Below are positions 44,996 through 54,216 of a DNA stretch of 64,000 nt, in pieces (position 1 is the stretch's first letter; each line of letters starts with the position of its first letter). The notes under the pieces are model-generated. The model ran no database searches. It was not told where the DNA came from and was given only the letters and a program-made list of their open reading frames with translations. The position numbers were made by a program, and so were the translations under genes. The stretch comes from Pseudomonadota bacterium (GTDB lineage Bacteria; Pseudomonadota; Gammaproteobacteria; Burkholderiales; Ferrovaceae), in the NCBI GenBank assembly GCA_021805445.1, contig JAJZFH010000047.1:62001-126000 (forward strand), written 5' to 3'.

Positions 44996-45608
44996 ACCCG
45001 CCCCCCCCCTCATTGCTGCGGTACTCCTGCGGTTCGTCAGGGCAGACGACCGGCGAAGCCAGGCACGCGCCGACGATGTCCAGAAGCCGGCGTGCTTCCA
45101 CGGGTTTGGGCAATAGGGCGGCCACCCCGGCGGATCGCGCAGCCTGCACGACATCAGACCGATCAAAGAGCGCAGTGACCACAACGATGGCCATGTCATC
45201 GAGATCGGGGTCAGCCCTGATGCGGTTCAGCACCTCCAAACCGTCGATGCCGGGCATGAGAATGTCCAGCACCAACATATCCGGTCGCCACGCGCCAATC
45301 CGCATCAACCCCGTGTAGCCATCGTGGATGCATTGGATATTCAAAGGGAAGTCGGCCTGTTCCAGTACGGCCCTGAGCAATGTGCACTCGGAAGGGTCGT
45401 CATCAATGATGAGCACGCGCGCCGGTGTCGTCTTGCGCCTGCCCGGGATCGACAGGCCTCTCGCCCGCATGAAGGCGTAAAGATCGTCTTTCGAAATGCG
45501 CCAGTGACCGCCAGGGGTGCAAGCACCCCGCAAGTCACCCTTGTTTATCCAGCGTTTGACCGTATTCAGACCTACGCCGAGCATGCGCGCTGCCTCACCA
45601 GTTGTCAT
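44988..45608 (-). CDS. Response regulator with N-terminal excisionase/MerR-type helix-turn-helix
   Basis: 206 residues. An N-terminal DNA-binding domain of the HTH_17 (excisionase) kind (TTGEAARMLGVGLNTVKRWINKG...HWRISKDDLYAFM, residues 2-47) joins a receiver (64-185) with acidic Asp69-71, phospho-Asp115 in MLVLDILMPGIDG, and Lys in LLPKPVE. This is the reverse of the common receiver-then-HTH order. It overlaps the kinase gene downstream by 8 bases, so the kinase is its likely partner. Expressed from the divergent spacer shared with the chemoreceptor gene. Confidence 0.9.
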   Translation of the reverse strand: MTTGEAARMLGVGLNTVKRWINKGDLRGACTPGGHWRISKDDLYAFMRARGLSIPGRRKTTPARVLIIDDDPSECTLLRAVLEQADFPLNIQCIHDGYTGLMRIGAWRPDMLVLDILMPGIDGLEVLNRIRADPDLDDMAIVVVTALFDRSDVVQAARSAGVAALLPKPVEARRLLDIVGACLASPVVCPDEPQEYRSNEGGGGYV

Positions 45609-45649
45609 ATACCCGACCCATGTTCATAAAAATTTGTCAAAGTTTACAC

Positions 45650-45664
45650 TCAAGCGCCTCTTGA
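45650..45664. promoter_or_regulatory. Palindrome TCAAG-N5-CTTGA in the divergent signalling spacer
   Basis: TCAAG (45650-45654) and CTTGA (45660-45664) form a 5-5-5 palindrome in the 136-base spacer between the HTH-receiver gene and the chemoreceptor gene. It could be an operator for the HTH regulator; the site is short and could be chance. No confident promoter hexamers were found in this spacer. Confidence 0.35.
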
Positions 45665-45744
45665 ACACAGTATAACGAATAATATGGACATTTTGGACAG
45701 ATCATGGGTAGAATGCCCCCACTCGATCGGGATGTTCGAGCAAC

Positions 45745-47388
45745 ATGAACAAAACGTCCAACGGTTTCCTAAAACGAGATCCCATGAAAAAACACGCCAT
45801 TGCATTCAAAATCCAACTGGCTGTTCAATCCATCCTGATGTTGGTCGGCATTGCCGTCGCGGTATCTTTCTACAGTGTCGAAAAGGGTTCAATGCGTCTG
45901 GGCGAGCAAAGCAGGATCGAGGTATTGGCCGATGGCGTGATCAACGGAGCCAACATGCTCATGCTCAACGGGATCATCAGCGATGTGGAGCAGAGGAAAC
46001 TCTTCATCCGGAAGATGGGTTCGAGCGAGAACGTCAAATCCCTGCGGCTGATCAGAAACAAACTGGTACAAGCGCAGTTCGGCACGGGATTGCCGGAAGA
46101 GCAACCCGTCGGAGACGAAGAAAGACTGTCCCTGGATGACGGAAAGACGCGCTTCAGGGTCAACGGCAATCTGTTGCACGGGATCGTTCCTTACACCGAG
46201 AGCCACAATTTCAGGGGGACCGACTGCCTGATGTGCCACGTCGTACCGGTTGGCTATCACAATGGCGCTTCGGTCATCGACCTGGACATCTCGGCCGACC
46301 AGACCAAACTGGAACGGCTGGCCTGGACCTCCGTTGCCGTCGTGGTCATCGTTCAGGGCCTCCTATGGCTGCTGATCCGCTTCATTCTCACCGTGCTCGT
46401 GTCGGCGCCCGCACACAGAATGCAGACAACGATCCAGGAAATCGCAAAGACCGGCGATTTCACGATGCGCGTCGATGTGCATTCCGAAGACGAGATCGGG
46501 CAGACAAGTCGTGCATTCAACGATCTCATGGCGAACCTGCAGCAATCATTCCGTCAGGTGCATGAAGGCATCGAGAAACTGGCCGAATCGTCTCATGCAC
46601 TTTCGGTGTCGTCGCATCAGGTTGCGACCGGCTCATCGCATCAAAGCGAAGCCACTGCCGCGATGGCGGCAACCGTGGAGCAGATCGTGGTCAGCATCAG
46701 CCACATTTCCGAAGGGAGCCAGGAGGCAATGAGGTTTTCACAGCACTCCGGTGAACTTTCCGAGCAGGGGAGCAAGATCATTCACCGCGCTTCGGAAGAA
46801 ATGAAACGGATTGCCGACGTTGCGAAGGCGACTGCACAGTCCATAGAAAACCTCGGAAAGCAGTCGACCAAGATTTCATCCATCGTCGAGGTCATCAAGG
46901 AAATCGCGGACCAGACCAACCTGCTCGCCCTGAACGCCGCCATCGAAGCGGCGCGAGCCGGAGAGTTGGGAAGAGGTTTTGCCGTAGTGGCGGACGAGGT
47001 TCGTAAACTGTCTGAAAGAACCAGTTTGGCGACTGCCGAAGTGGCACAGATGATCGACACCATGCAGCAGGCTTCCAAAATATCCGTAGACAGCATGGCC
47101 ACCATGGTCAATCAGGTTCACGAAGGCGTGAAATTGGCCGATCAAGCAGGCGAAGCCATCAATCAGATCAAGACGGGGTCCGGGCAGACGGCCGACACGG
47201 TCGGTGAGATATCCACTGCCTTGAACGAGCAAACCGCCGCAAGCAACGACATCGCCACACATATCGAAAGGATCTCGCAATTGACGGAGAGAAACAGTAC
47301 CGCAGCAGGAACCGCCGCAGACGCCGCAGATTACCTCGAACGACTGGCCGATGATATGCGCACCACAATCAACCGGTTCAAAATTTGA
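45745..47388 (+). CDS. Methyl-accepting chemotaxis protein with periplasmic c-heme (CXXCH) sensor
   Basis: 547 residues (534 if the ATG at 45784 is used). Membrane segment 26-43, periplasmic sensor about 44-190 with the c-heme motif CLMCH (161-165), second membrane segment 193-216, HAMP (to about 270), then the cytoplasmic signalling domain with the hairpin [20 protein letters not shown] and [18 protein letters not shown]. No C-terminal pentapeptide for CheR was seen. Heme-bearing chemoreceptors are known as oxygen, redox or gas sensors. It is followed at overlap distance by an HD-GYP regulator and lies divergent from the c-heme hybrid kinase. Confidence 0.9.
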   Translation: MNKTSNGFLKRDPMKKHAIAFKIQLAVQSILMLVGIAVAVSFYSVEKGSMRLGEQSRIEVLADGVINGANMLMLNGIISDVEQRKLFIRKMGSSENVKSLRLIRNKLVQAQFGTGLPEEQPVGDEERLSLDDGKTRFRVNGNLLHGIVPYTESHNFRGTDCLMCHVVPVGYHNGASVIDLDISADQTKLERLAWTSVAVVVIVQGLLWLLIRFILTVLVSAPAHRMQTTIQEIAKTGDFTMRVDVHSEDEIGQTSRAFNDLMANLQQSFRQVHEGIEKLAESSHALSVSSHQVATGSSHQSEATAAMAATVEQIVVSISHISEGSQEAMRFSQHSGELSEQGSKIIHRASEEMKRIADVAKATAQSIENLGKQSTKISSIVEVIKEIADQTNLLALNAAIEAARAGELGRGFAVVADEVRKLSERTSLATAEVAQMIDTMQQASKISVDSMATMVNQVHEGVKLADQAGEAINQIKTGSGQTADTVGEISTALNEQTAASNDIATHIERISQLTERNSTAAGTAADAADYLERLADDMRTTINRFKI

Positions 47389-47402
47389 ACCCGACAGAGA
47401 CA

Positions 47403-48497
47403 ATGGGGATGACATCCTTTGTGGGAACCTTGGCGGACGATACCCGGAGCCGGGTACTCGTCGTGGATGACGATGCGCAGACCCGTCATCTGCTCGAGGT
47501 CCTGCTTCAAAGCGAAGGGCTCGAAACGGTTCTGGCTGAAAATGGGCAGCAGGCCCTGGAAATCGTAAAGACCTTCAAACCCCACCTGATCCTTCTGGAT
47601 CTGATGATGCCTGGCATGACGGGATTCGAGGTGGTCAAAAAACTCAAAAGGGATTCGGATACCCGATCGATCCCGATCATCCTGGTCAGCGCTTTGGAAG
47701 ACAGGGCTTCGCGTTTGCAAGGACTGAAGGCTGGGGCCGAGGAATTCCTCACCAAACCCATCGACCACACAGATCTGCAAATTCGTGTACGCAATCTGCT
47801 GCAACTGAAGAAATTCAACGATTTTTTGGAAAGCCACAACCAGATACTGGAAACCAAGGTGCAGGAGCGCACCAATGCGTTACGTGAATCTTTCGTCGAA
47901 TCGATATTCACCCTTATCCGCGCAGCGGAATTTCGCGATGACGAAACTGGCGAGCATGTAAAGAGGATCAGCCATTACAGCCAAGAACTGGCAAAACAAA
48001 TGGGACTGGACAAGGAATTCTGTGACCTCATTTTTTACGCCAGCCCCATGCACGATATCGGAAAAATCGGCATTCCCGACCATATCCTGCTGAAGACCGG
48101 GAGTTTGGAGCTCGCCGAATGGACGATCATGAAAAGTCATACCACCATTGGAGCCAAGATTCTGGCGAATAATTCCTCCCCTTTTCTGAAGATGGGGTAC
48201 GATATCGCCTTGGGTCACCACGAACGCTGGGATGGCAGCGGTTACCCCGACGGCCTCAGGGGAGAGGCAATTCCCTTGCCGGCACGGATCATGCAACTCG
48301 CGGATGTCTACGATGCCCTGCGCAGCAAACGTCCCTACAAGCCTGCGTTCGAGCATGAAAAGACCATTGACATCATTCTTAACGGGGATGGTCGCACCCT
48401 GAACTCTCATTTCGACCCGGCAGTATTGGAGGCATTCCATCGCCGGGCAGACACCATGGAAGAAATATTTGCCGGCAGCGGTGAACATGCACTGTAA
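47403..48497 (+). CDS. Response regulator with HD-GYP cyclic-di-GMP phosphodiesterase domain
   Basis: 364 residues. Receiver at the N-terminus with phospho-Asp66 (LILLDLMMPGMTG) and Lys in FLTKPID; a short coiled coil (about 135-170); then HD-GYP with HD at 217-218 (MHDIGKIGIPDHILLKTG) and HHERWDGSGYP (272-282) followed by RIMQLADVYDALRSKRPYK. All metal ligands expected of an active phosphodiesterase appear present. A TTG at 47385 overlapping the chemoreceptor stop is an alternative start. It probably lowers cyclic-di-GMP in response to a kinase not identified by sequence, perhaps the neighbouring c-heme kinase. Confidence 0.92.
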   Translation: MGMTSFVGTLADDTRSRVLVVDDDAQTRHLLEVLLQSEGLETVLAENGQQALEIVKTFKPHLILLDLMMPGMTGFEVVKKLKRDSDTRSIPIILVSALEDRASRLQGLKAGAEEFLTKPIDHTDLQIRVRNLLQLKKFNDFLESHNQILETKVQERTNALRESFVESIFTLIRAAEFRDDETGEHVKRISHYSQELAKQMGLDKEFCDLIFYASPMHDIGKIGIPDHILLKTGSLELAEWTIMKSHTTIGAKILANNSSPFLKMGYDIALGHHERWDGSGYPDGLRGEAIPLPARIMQLADVYDALRSKRPYKPAFEHEKTIDIILNGDGRTLNSHFDPAVLEAFHRRADTMEEIFAGSGEHAL

Positions 48498-48548
48498 AAC
48501 AGAGTGGGAGCACCGGGCCTGTTTGCTTCAACGTCACGAAGCGACGAG

Positions 48549-48651
<103 letters not shown>

Positions 48652-48671
48652 AGTTTTCTATTATGACACAG

Positions 48672-49142
48672 TCAGCGCGAAAGGAGAAGCAGGATTTCCT
48701 TCAATTCCGCTCGCACTGTTTCGCCCATGAGGCTTGTACGGGTGGATGAGGAGTCGCCAATGCTCGGTTCGGCGGGAAGGTCTCGAACCAAGGTCAGGGA
48801 AGTGTCCCTCTCTTCAGAGAAGGGAGTTTTTTCCTCGGGGAAGCGGGAAACCGATTGCCGGTCATCTTTCCCCAGATGAGACAATTCATGACGCGCACCC
48901 GTGATGGTAAAACCTCGTTCATAGAGCAGCGAACGGATATGCCGGATCAGTTCCACTTCACGAGGCTGATAATAACGACGGTTCCCGCGCCGCTTGACCT
49001 GGCGAAGTTGCAGAAATTCCTGCTCCCAGTAACGCAGGACATGAGGTTTGATGTCGCATAACTGGCTCACCTCCCCTATCGTGAAGTAATGCTTGGGAGG
49101 AATGGGCGGAAGATCGCGTTCAGCGCGCTGAAGCCTTGCCAC
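48672..49142 (-). CDS. MerR-family transcriptional regulator
   Basis: 156 residues. The N-terminal winged-helix DNA-binding domain reads [26 protein letters not shown] and [32 protein letters not shown]. There are no metal-binding cysteines and only a short C-terminal tail, so an inducer cannot be named. This is the conserved MerR-like gene found after ihfA in many beta- and gammaproteobacteria. Its start overlaps the ihfA 3' end by 23 bases. Confidence 0.93.
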   Translation of the reverse strand: MARLQRAERDLPPIPPKHYFTIGEVSQLCDIKPHVLRYWEQEFLQLRQVKRRGNRRYYQPREVELIRHIRSLLYERGFTITGARHELSHLGKDDRQSVSRFPEEKTPFSEERDTSLTLVRDLPAEPSIGDSSSTRTSLMGETVRAELKEILLLLSR

Positions 49143-49425
49143 GGCGTTCCTCTACCATGGACTTCAATTTCTGGCTGGCGTGAAAAGTCACCACGCGACG
49201 CGCAGTAATTGGAATCTCTTCACCCGTTTTTGGGTTGCGTCCCGGTCGCTGGGGTTTTGAGCGTACCTGAAAGTTACCGAAACCCGAAAGTTTTACTTCC
49301 TCACCCGCCTCCAGAGAGAGACGAATTTCTTCGAAAAAGGATTCCACAAACGCTTTGGCCTCCCGTTTGTTCAAACCCACCCGCTCAAACAACTGTTCTG
49401 CGAGTTCTGCCTTGGTCAACGTCAT
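49120..49425 (-). CDS. ihfA: Integration host factor alpha subunit
   Basis: DNA-bending protein working as a heterodimer with IhfB. It has 101 residues. Seen are [33 protein letters not shown], the beta-arm [34 protein letters not shown] with its intercalating proline. It follows pheT by about 10 bases, the conserved pheST-ihfA operon. Confidence 0.97.
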   Translation of the reverse strand: MTLTKAELAEQLFERVGLNKREAKAFVESFFEEIRLSLEAGEEVKLSGFGNFQVRSKPQRPGRNPKTGEEIPITARRVVTFHASQKLKSMVEERRGKASAR

Positions 49426-49435
49426 ATTTCACTCC

Positions 49436-51811
49436 CTATCTCAAGACCGCACCGAAACGTTGTTCTGCAACCCGTATCAACTCCTGGCAAATCTGCTCCA
49501 ATTCCCCTTCGGTGGAAGAGCGTTCCGTATCCTGGATTTTCACACAAAACGCCAAACTTTTCTTTCCTTCGTCCACTCCGGCCCCTTGATAAACATCGAA
49601 CAACAGGATGTCCGTGACATTTTTCCGGGCCGCTGCACGCAGGGCGTCCAAGACGGCCATGGCCGGAACACCCTCTTCCATAACCAAGGCCAGATCGCGC
49701 CGCACAGGCTGAAAACGCGGCGTAGGACGATACTCGGGCCACGCTTCCCGGGTCAGGGGAACCCATTCTAACTCAAACAACAAGGGCATGCGGGAAAGGT
49801 CGAAGGAGGGACCCAAACGGGGGTGCAACTCCCCCACCCAGCCGATACTTTGCCCATTCCACCGGACTTCGGCAGAACGCCCGGGATGCAAGGCAGGATG
49901 TTGGGTCGAAACAAAACTTGCGCCAGGGGGCAAGAGTTCTTCCACGACCCCTTTGAGATCGAAAAAGTCGGCGGGTTCGCTCTTGATCCCCCACTGTTCA
50001 GGAAAACGGGTCCCGTACCACAAGCCGCCCAGACGCACGGGCTGGGCGCAAAGTCCGTCCGTATCCCGTGCAGGAAGAAAACATCGTCCCCATTCAAAAA
50101 TCCGTACCTGTTCCTGTTTGCGCTTGAGATTGAACACCAGGGTTTCCATCAAGCCCACCGACAAGGTGGAACGCATGACAGCCAGATCCTGCGACAGGGG
50201 ATTGAGCAACGCAAGGGGCGACGGCTGCATGGCCAGACGCTGCTCCCCTTCTGCCGGGACGAAACTGTAGGTGATGACCTCCTGGAATCCGTGCGCCTGC
50301 AAATGCTGGGCGACAGTCTGCCGGGAGCGTTGCCGTTCCGGCAGGTGGAGTGCCCTCAAGGGGGCCTTGGGCACCTGCATCGGAATCTGGTCATAGCCTA
50401 CACAGCGCGCTATTTCTTCCACATAATCCACTTCCTGTTCCAGATCCACACGCCAGGTAGGCGCCGTGGCGGTCCAGTCCGCACCGTTCCCTTCCAGGCA
50501 AACGCCCAACCGGGTCAGAATTTGTTGCATCGCCTCCACGGTGATCTCAAAGCCCAACAAACGGCGCACACGGTCAGGACGAACCCGTACCGGGAGGCGC
50601 TGCGGCATTTTTTCAGGGTGAACGAGATCGAGAATGGGACCCGCCTGACCTCCGCCGGCACAGTCCAGCAACAGTTGGGTGGCCCGTTCCAGTGCTTCCT
50701 GGGTCAGACGGGCATCCACGCCCCGTTCAAACCGAAAAGCGGCCTCTGACGCCAGTCCCAGGCGACGGGCGCGCCCCGCCAGCGCCACGGGAGAAAACCA
50801 GGCCGCCTCGAGAAAAATATCCTGGGTTTGCGCAGAGACCGCAGAATTCTGGCCCCCCATGAGACCTGCCAGGGCCTGGGGCCCTGTTTCATCGGCCACT
50901 ACCAGCAGATCCGCAGTCAATGCGAAAGTTTGGCCGGAAAGCACGGTAAGGGATTCCCCTTCCCGCGCCCAACGCACCTCGAGGTTTCCGGTCAGTGCCG
51001 CATCGGAAAAAGCATGGAGGGGTTGCCCCAATTCCAGCATGACATAGTTGGTCACATCCACGACCAGCGCCTTGGCACGCAGGCCGGCGCGTTCCAGACG
51101 GCGCACCATCCAGTCCGGCGTGGGCAGATCCGGCTGTTCGAGATGGACCAAACGCCCACAATAGCGCGCGCATCCCTCGATCGCATCGACCCGGACGGTG
51201 CGGGTACTGAATTCGGGATTTGTCTTCCTGGGGATGAAACTCAGCGGACTGAGCGGACTCTGAGTCAATGCGGCCACTTCGCGGGCCACACCCCGCATAC
51301 TCAGACAGTCTGCCCGGTTGGGGGTCAGTTTGAGCGTGAATTGCTGATCATCCAGATCCAGCCAGACACGAATGGATTGACCCACCGGGGCATGCGCAGC
51401 GAGCGCCAGCAATCCGTCGCTTTCTTCGCTCAACCCCAGTTCCCGAGCCGAACACATCATGCCCTGCGACTCGATCCCCCGCACCTTGGCCGCCCTGATG
51501 GTCAGATCCCCGGGAAGAATCGCCCCGACCAGGGCACAGGGGGCTTTCATCCCCACCTCGACATTGGGAGCGCCACAGACGATGGGTAGGGGCGTTGAAG
51601 TACCCACATCCACCCGCAGACAATTCAGTCGATCGGCTTGGGGATGTTTTTCCACCGTCAGAATCTGGCCGATCACCACCTGCTCGAAAGAGGGCGCGCA
51701 GGGGCTCAAGGCTTCCACTTCCAACCCCCCCATGGTCAGAACATGGGCCAACTCGGCAGCGTCGAGTTCCGGATCGACCCAGGTTCTCAACCATGCTTCA
51801 GAAAATTTCAC
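49436..51811 (-). CDS. pheT: Phenylalanine-tRNA ligase beta subunit
   Basis: Large subunit of the (alpha-beta)2 synthetase. It has 791 residues (E. coli 795). Order: N-terminal EMAP/OB tRNA-binding domain (VVIGQILTVEKHPQADRLNCLRVD), B3/B4 editing module (about 210-395), B5 domain, inactive catalytic-like core and the C-terminal anticodon-binding FDX domain (YRPTPRFQPVRRDLALVM). It begins 10 bases after pheS. Confidence 0.98.
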   Translation of the reverse strand: MKFSEAWLRTWVDPELDAAELAHVLTMGGLEVEALSPCAPSFEQVVIGQILTVEKHPQADRLNCLRVDVGTSTPLPIVCGAPNVEVGMKAPCALVGAILPGDLTIRAAKVRGIESQGMMCSARELGLSEESDGLLALAAHAPVGQSIRVWLDLDDQQFTLKLTPNRADCLSMRGVAREVAALTQSPLSPLSFIPRKTNPEFSTRTVRVDAIEGCARYCGRLVHLEQPDLPTPDWMVRRLERAGLRAKALVVDVTNYVMLELGQPLHAFSDAALTGNLEVRWAREGESLTVLSGQTFALTADLLVVADETGPQALAGLMGGQNSAVSAQTQDIFLEAAWFSPVALAGRARRLGLASEAAFRFERGVDARLTQEALERATQLLLDCAGGGQAGPILDLVHPEKMPQRLPVRVRPDRVRRLLGFEITVEAMQQILTRLGVCLEGNGADWTATAPTWRVDLEQEVDYVEEIARCVGYDQIPMQVPKAPLRALHLPERQRSRQTVAQHLQAHGFQEVITYSFVPAEGEQRLAMQPSPLALLNPLSQDLAVMRSTLSVGLMETLVFNLKRKQEQVRIFEWGRCFLPARDTDGLCAQPVRLGGLWYGTRFPEQWGIKSEPADFFDLKGVVEELLPPGASFVSTQHPALHPGRSAEVRWNGQSIGWVGELHPRLGPSFDLSRMPLLFELEWVPLTREAWPEYRPTPRFQPVRRDLALVMEEGVPAMAVLDALRAAARKNVTDILLFDVYQGAGVDEGKKSLAFCVKIQDTERSSTEGELEQICQELIRVAEQRFGAVLR

Positions 51812-51821
51812 CGCGCATCTC

Positions 51822-52844
51822 CTATTGAAAGTGCTTCAGAAAACGCAGATCATTCTCGTAAAAAGTACGCAGGTCATCCACGCCGTACCGGATCATGGCC
51901 AGACGTTCGACGCCCATGCCAAAAGCCAGTCCCACATACCGTTCACTGTCGATACCCAGGGGTTCCAGGACATTGGGGTGAACCAAGCCACACCCCAGCA
52001 CTTCCAGCCACCCGGTATGGCTGCATACCCTGCACCCATGCCCATGACAAATGACGCAGCCGACATCCATTTCAGCCGAAGGTTCGGTAAAGGGGAAAAA
52101 CGAAGGGCGAAAACGAGTCGGCAAGTCTTCCTGTTCAAAGAAGTGGCGCATGAACTCGCTCAACAATCCTTTGAGGGCTGCCAGGGAAACCCCTTCTTCC
52201 GCGACCCAGAGCCCTTCCACCTGATGAAACATGGGGGTATGCGTGACGTCGGAATCACAGCGAAACACTCGCCCCGGAGCAATGATGCGAACCGGCAACG
52301 CATGGGATTTCAGGTAACGGACCTGAACGGGAGAAGTATGAGTCCGCAACACCACCCCCGGCGCCAGGTAAAAGGTATCGTGCATGGCCCGCGCCGGATG
52401 ATCGGCCGGAATATTGAGCGCAGTAAAGTTATAGTCGTCACTTTCGACTTCCGGCCCATCCGCCACCTCGAATCCAAGACTTCGAAACAAGGTTTCCATG
52501 CGTTCCAGGGTACGGGTCACCGGGTGGGTCGCTCCCCTTCCAGGGTGCCGTCCCGGCAGCGTCACATCCAGAACCGAGGCGCGCAATTCTCGCTCCTGCT
52601 GGGCCAGGACCAGCGCCTCGCGGCGTTGCTGCAACGCCTTCTCCAGCACGCCTTTGACCTGATTGATCGCGGCCCCCGCAGACTTGCGTTCTTCGTGGGG
52701 AAGTGCACCCAAACCCTTGAGGTGTTCCGTCAACGCCCCGGTCTTACCTAGATAACGGGCCTTGGCTTCTTCCAGCGCATGGGGAGAGTCGAGACGGGCA
52801 AAAAGGGCCAACGCCTCTTCCTGCAATGACATCAAAACTTGCAT
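51822..52844 (-). CDS. pheS: Phenylalanine-tRNA ligase alpha subunit
   Basis: Catalytic subunit of PheRS. It has 340 residues. An N-terminal coiled coil (1-90) is followed by the class II core: [19 protein letters not shown], motif 2 [27 protein letters not shown], and motif 3 [22 protein letters not shown]. The gene follows rplT after a terminator-like hairpin. I saw no Phe-rich leader peptide of the E. coli attenuation type. Confidence 0.98.
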   Translation of the reverse strand: MQVLMSLQEEALALFARLDSPHALEEAKARYLGKTGALTEHLKGLGALPHEERKSAGAAINQVKGVLEKALQQRREALVLAQQERELRASVLDVTLPGRHPGRGATHPVTRTLERMETLFRSLGFEVADGPEVESDDYNFTALNIPADHPARAMHDTFYLAPGVVLRTHTSPVQVRYLKSHALPVRIIAPGRVFRCDSDVTHTPMFHQVEGLWVAEEGVSLAALKGLLSEFMRHFFEQEDLPTRFRPSFFPFTEPSAEMDVGCVICHGHGCRVCSHTGWLEVLGCGLVHPNVLEPLGIDSERYVGLAFGMGVERLAMIRYGVDDLRTFYENDLRFLKHFQ

Positions 52845-52860
52845 GGACGATCCCGGAATA

Positions 52861-52892
52861 GAAAACCCCCCGTGGGAGAACCACGGGGGTGG
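52861..52892 (-). terminator. Rho-independent terminator/attenuator between rplT and pheS
   Basis: A perfect 9-bp GC-rich stem (52867-52875 with 52881-52889, loop gagaa) followed on the minus strand by TTTTC. It lies 12 bases after the rplT stop and just before pheS, so it would end or partly attenuate the infC-rpmI-rplT transcript before pheST. Confidence 0.8.
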
Positions 52893-52901
52893 ATTTCAAC
52901 G

Positions 52902-53261
52902 TCAGGCAGACAAAACGGTACGAGCCGTTTCCACCATTTGACCAAAGGCCGGTTTATCGAAAACCGCCAGATCAGCCAAAACCTTACGATCGATCTCGAT
53001 ACAGGCTTTTTTCAGGCCATTCATGAATACGCTGTAGGTCATGCCGCATTCCCGTGCTGCCGCATTGATCCGGGCAATCCACAAAACACGAAAATCACGC
53101 TTGCGGCGCCGGCGATCCCGATAGGCGTACTGGCCGGCCTTCATCACCGCTTCCTTGGCAATCCGATAGACATTCTTGCGCCGACCGCGGTACCCCTTGG
53201 CCTGATCCAGAATTTTCTTGTGACGGGCGTGGGCCGTTACTCCCCGTTTGACTCGTGGCAT
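52902..53261 (-). CDS. rplT: 50S ribosomal protein L20
   Basis: Large-subunit assembly protein binding 23S rRNA. It has 119 residues, family length. The very basic start [30 protein letters not shown] and [26 protein letters not shown] are diagnostic. It follows rpmI by 12 bases. In E. coli L20 represses rpmI-rplT translation; such control here is plausible but not visible by eye. Confidence 0.98.
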   Translation of the reverse strand: MPRVKRGVTAHARHKKILDQAKGYRGRRKNVYRIAKEAVMKAGQYAYRDRRRRKRDFRVLWIARINAAARECGMTYSVFMNGLKKACIEIDRKVLADLAVFDKPAFGQMVETARTVLSA

Positions 53262-53273
53262 GGACGGTTCTCC

Positions 53274-53471
53274 TTAAGCGTAGGGCAACATGGCTTTGAC
53301 CGAGCCCATGTTGGTGGAATGAATTTCTGCCGTCCCGCGCAATTGACGCTTGGTCTTGGTACTTTTTTTGGTCAGAATATGGCGTTTGAATGCCTGGGAG
53401 CGCTTGATACTGCCACTCCCTCGCACGCGGAAGCGTTTTGCTGCGCCGCTTTTGGTTTTCATCTTGGGCAT
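53274..53471 (-). CDS. rpmI: 50S ribosomal protein L35
   Basis: Small large-subunit protein. It has 65 residues from the start [24 protein letters not shown]; the ATG-containing frame 12 bases further upstream (MELFMPK) is an extension not found in the family. [16 protein letters not shown] is the family signature. It is located between infC and rplT as usual. Confidence 0.97.
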   Translation of the reverse strand: MPKMKTKSGAAKRFRVRGSGSIKRSQAFKRHILTKKSTKTKRQLRGTAEIHSTNMGSVKAMLPYA

Positions 53472-53563
53472 GAAGAGCTCCAATCGTTATAGTAATCCGC
53501 GTCGGGTGAACAGGCTACGCGCCTGATGCTTGATGACCCGCCGCGCCTTGTGGGCACTGCTTG

Positions 53564-54154
53564 CTACGCATCTACTGCCGTCGACGTAGCATCGACTTTG
53601 TTTTCCTTGACGGTTTTGCCGACCACTTCGACTTTTTTACGGGGGGCCAGCACCATCACCATCTGACGTCCTTCCATCTTGGGAAACTGCTCGACGACTC
53701 CATGGGCCGCCAGATCGGCTTCTACCCGCTTGAGCAGGTTATATCCCAATTCCTGATGCGTCATCTCACGGCCACGAAACCGCAAGGTCACCTTGGTCTT
53801 GTCGCCCTCGGACAGGAAGCGGATCAGATTTCGCACCTTGATGGCGTAATCCCCATCATCGGTGCCGGGACGGAACTTGATTTCCTTGACTTGAATCTGT
53901 TTCTGTTTGACCTTGGCTTCGTGTTGTCGCTTGCTCTCGCGGTACTTGAACTTGCCAAAATCCATCAGGCGACAGACCGGTGGATTTGCCGTCGGGGCAA
54001 TCTCCACCAGATCGACGTCGGCTTCTTCAGCCTGACGCAATGCGTCATTCAGACGCATGATCCCCAATTGTTCTCCCTCTATCCCCACCAACCGCACTTC
54101 TGCGACGGTGATTTCCCCGTTGATCCGGACTTCCTTATCCTGAGCGATCGCCAT
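53564..54154 (-). CDS. infC: Translation initiation factor IF-3
   Basis: Binds the 30S subunit and checks start codons. The protein has about 195 residues: N-terminal domain [43 protein letters not shown], the short [21 protein letters not shown] linker, and a C-terminal domain with [28 protein letters not shown]. The ATG given (54154) is the outer bound: GGGAG stands only 2 bases before it but exactly 8 bases before an in-frame ATC (54146-54148). A rare AUU/AUC start used for autoregulation is known for IF-3, so the true start may be the ATC; see findings. Confidence 0.96.
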   Translation of the reverse strand: MAIAQDKEVRINGEITVAEVRLVGIEGEQLGIMRLNDALRQAEEADVDLVEIAPTANPPVCRLMDFGKFKYRESKRQHEAKVKQKQIQVKEIKFRPGTDDGDYAIKVRNLIRFLSEGDKTKVTLRFRGREMTHQELGYNLLKRVEADLAAHGVVEQFPKMEGRQMVMVLAPRKKVEVVGKTVKENKVDATSTAVDA

Positions 54155-54162
54155 TTCTCCCA
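54146..54162 (-). promoter_or_regulatory. infC ribosome-binding site and candidate ATC start
   Basis: On the minus strand GGGAG is followed by aa, ATG, GCG and ATC. Spacing from GGGAG is 2 bases to the ATG but 8 to the ATC, so the ribosome-binding site fits the ATC better. Confidence 0.5.
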
Positions 54163-54216
54163 AAAAAAAATAACCAACCAAGACCTGACCAGATCTTGAT
54201 CCCAAAACCTTCGATT

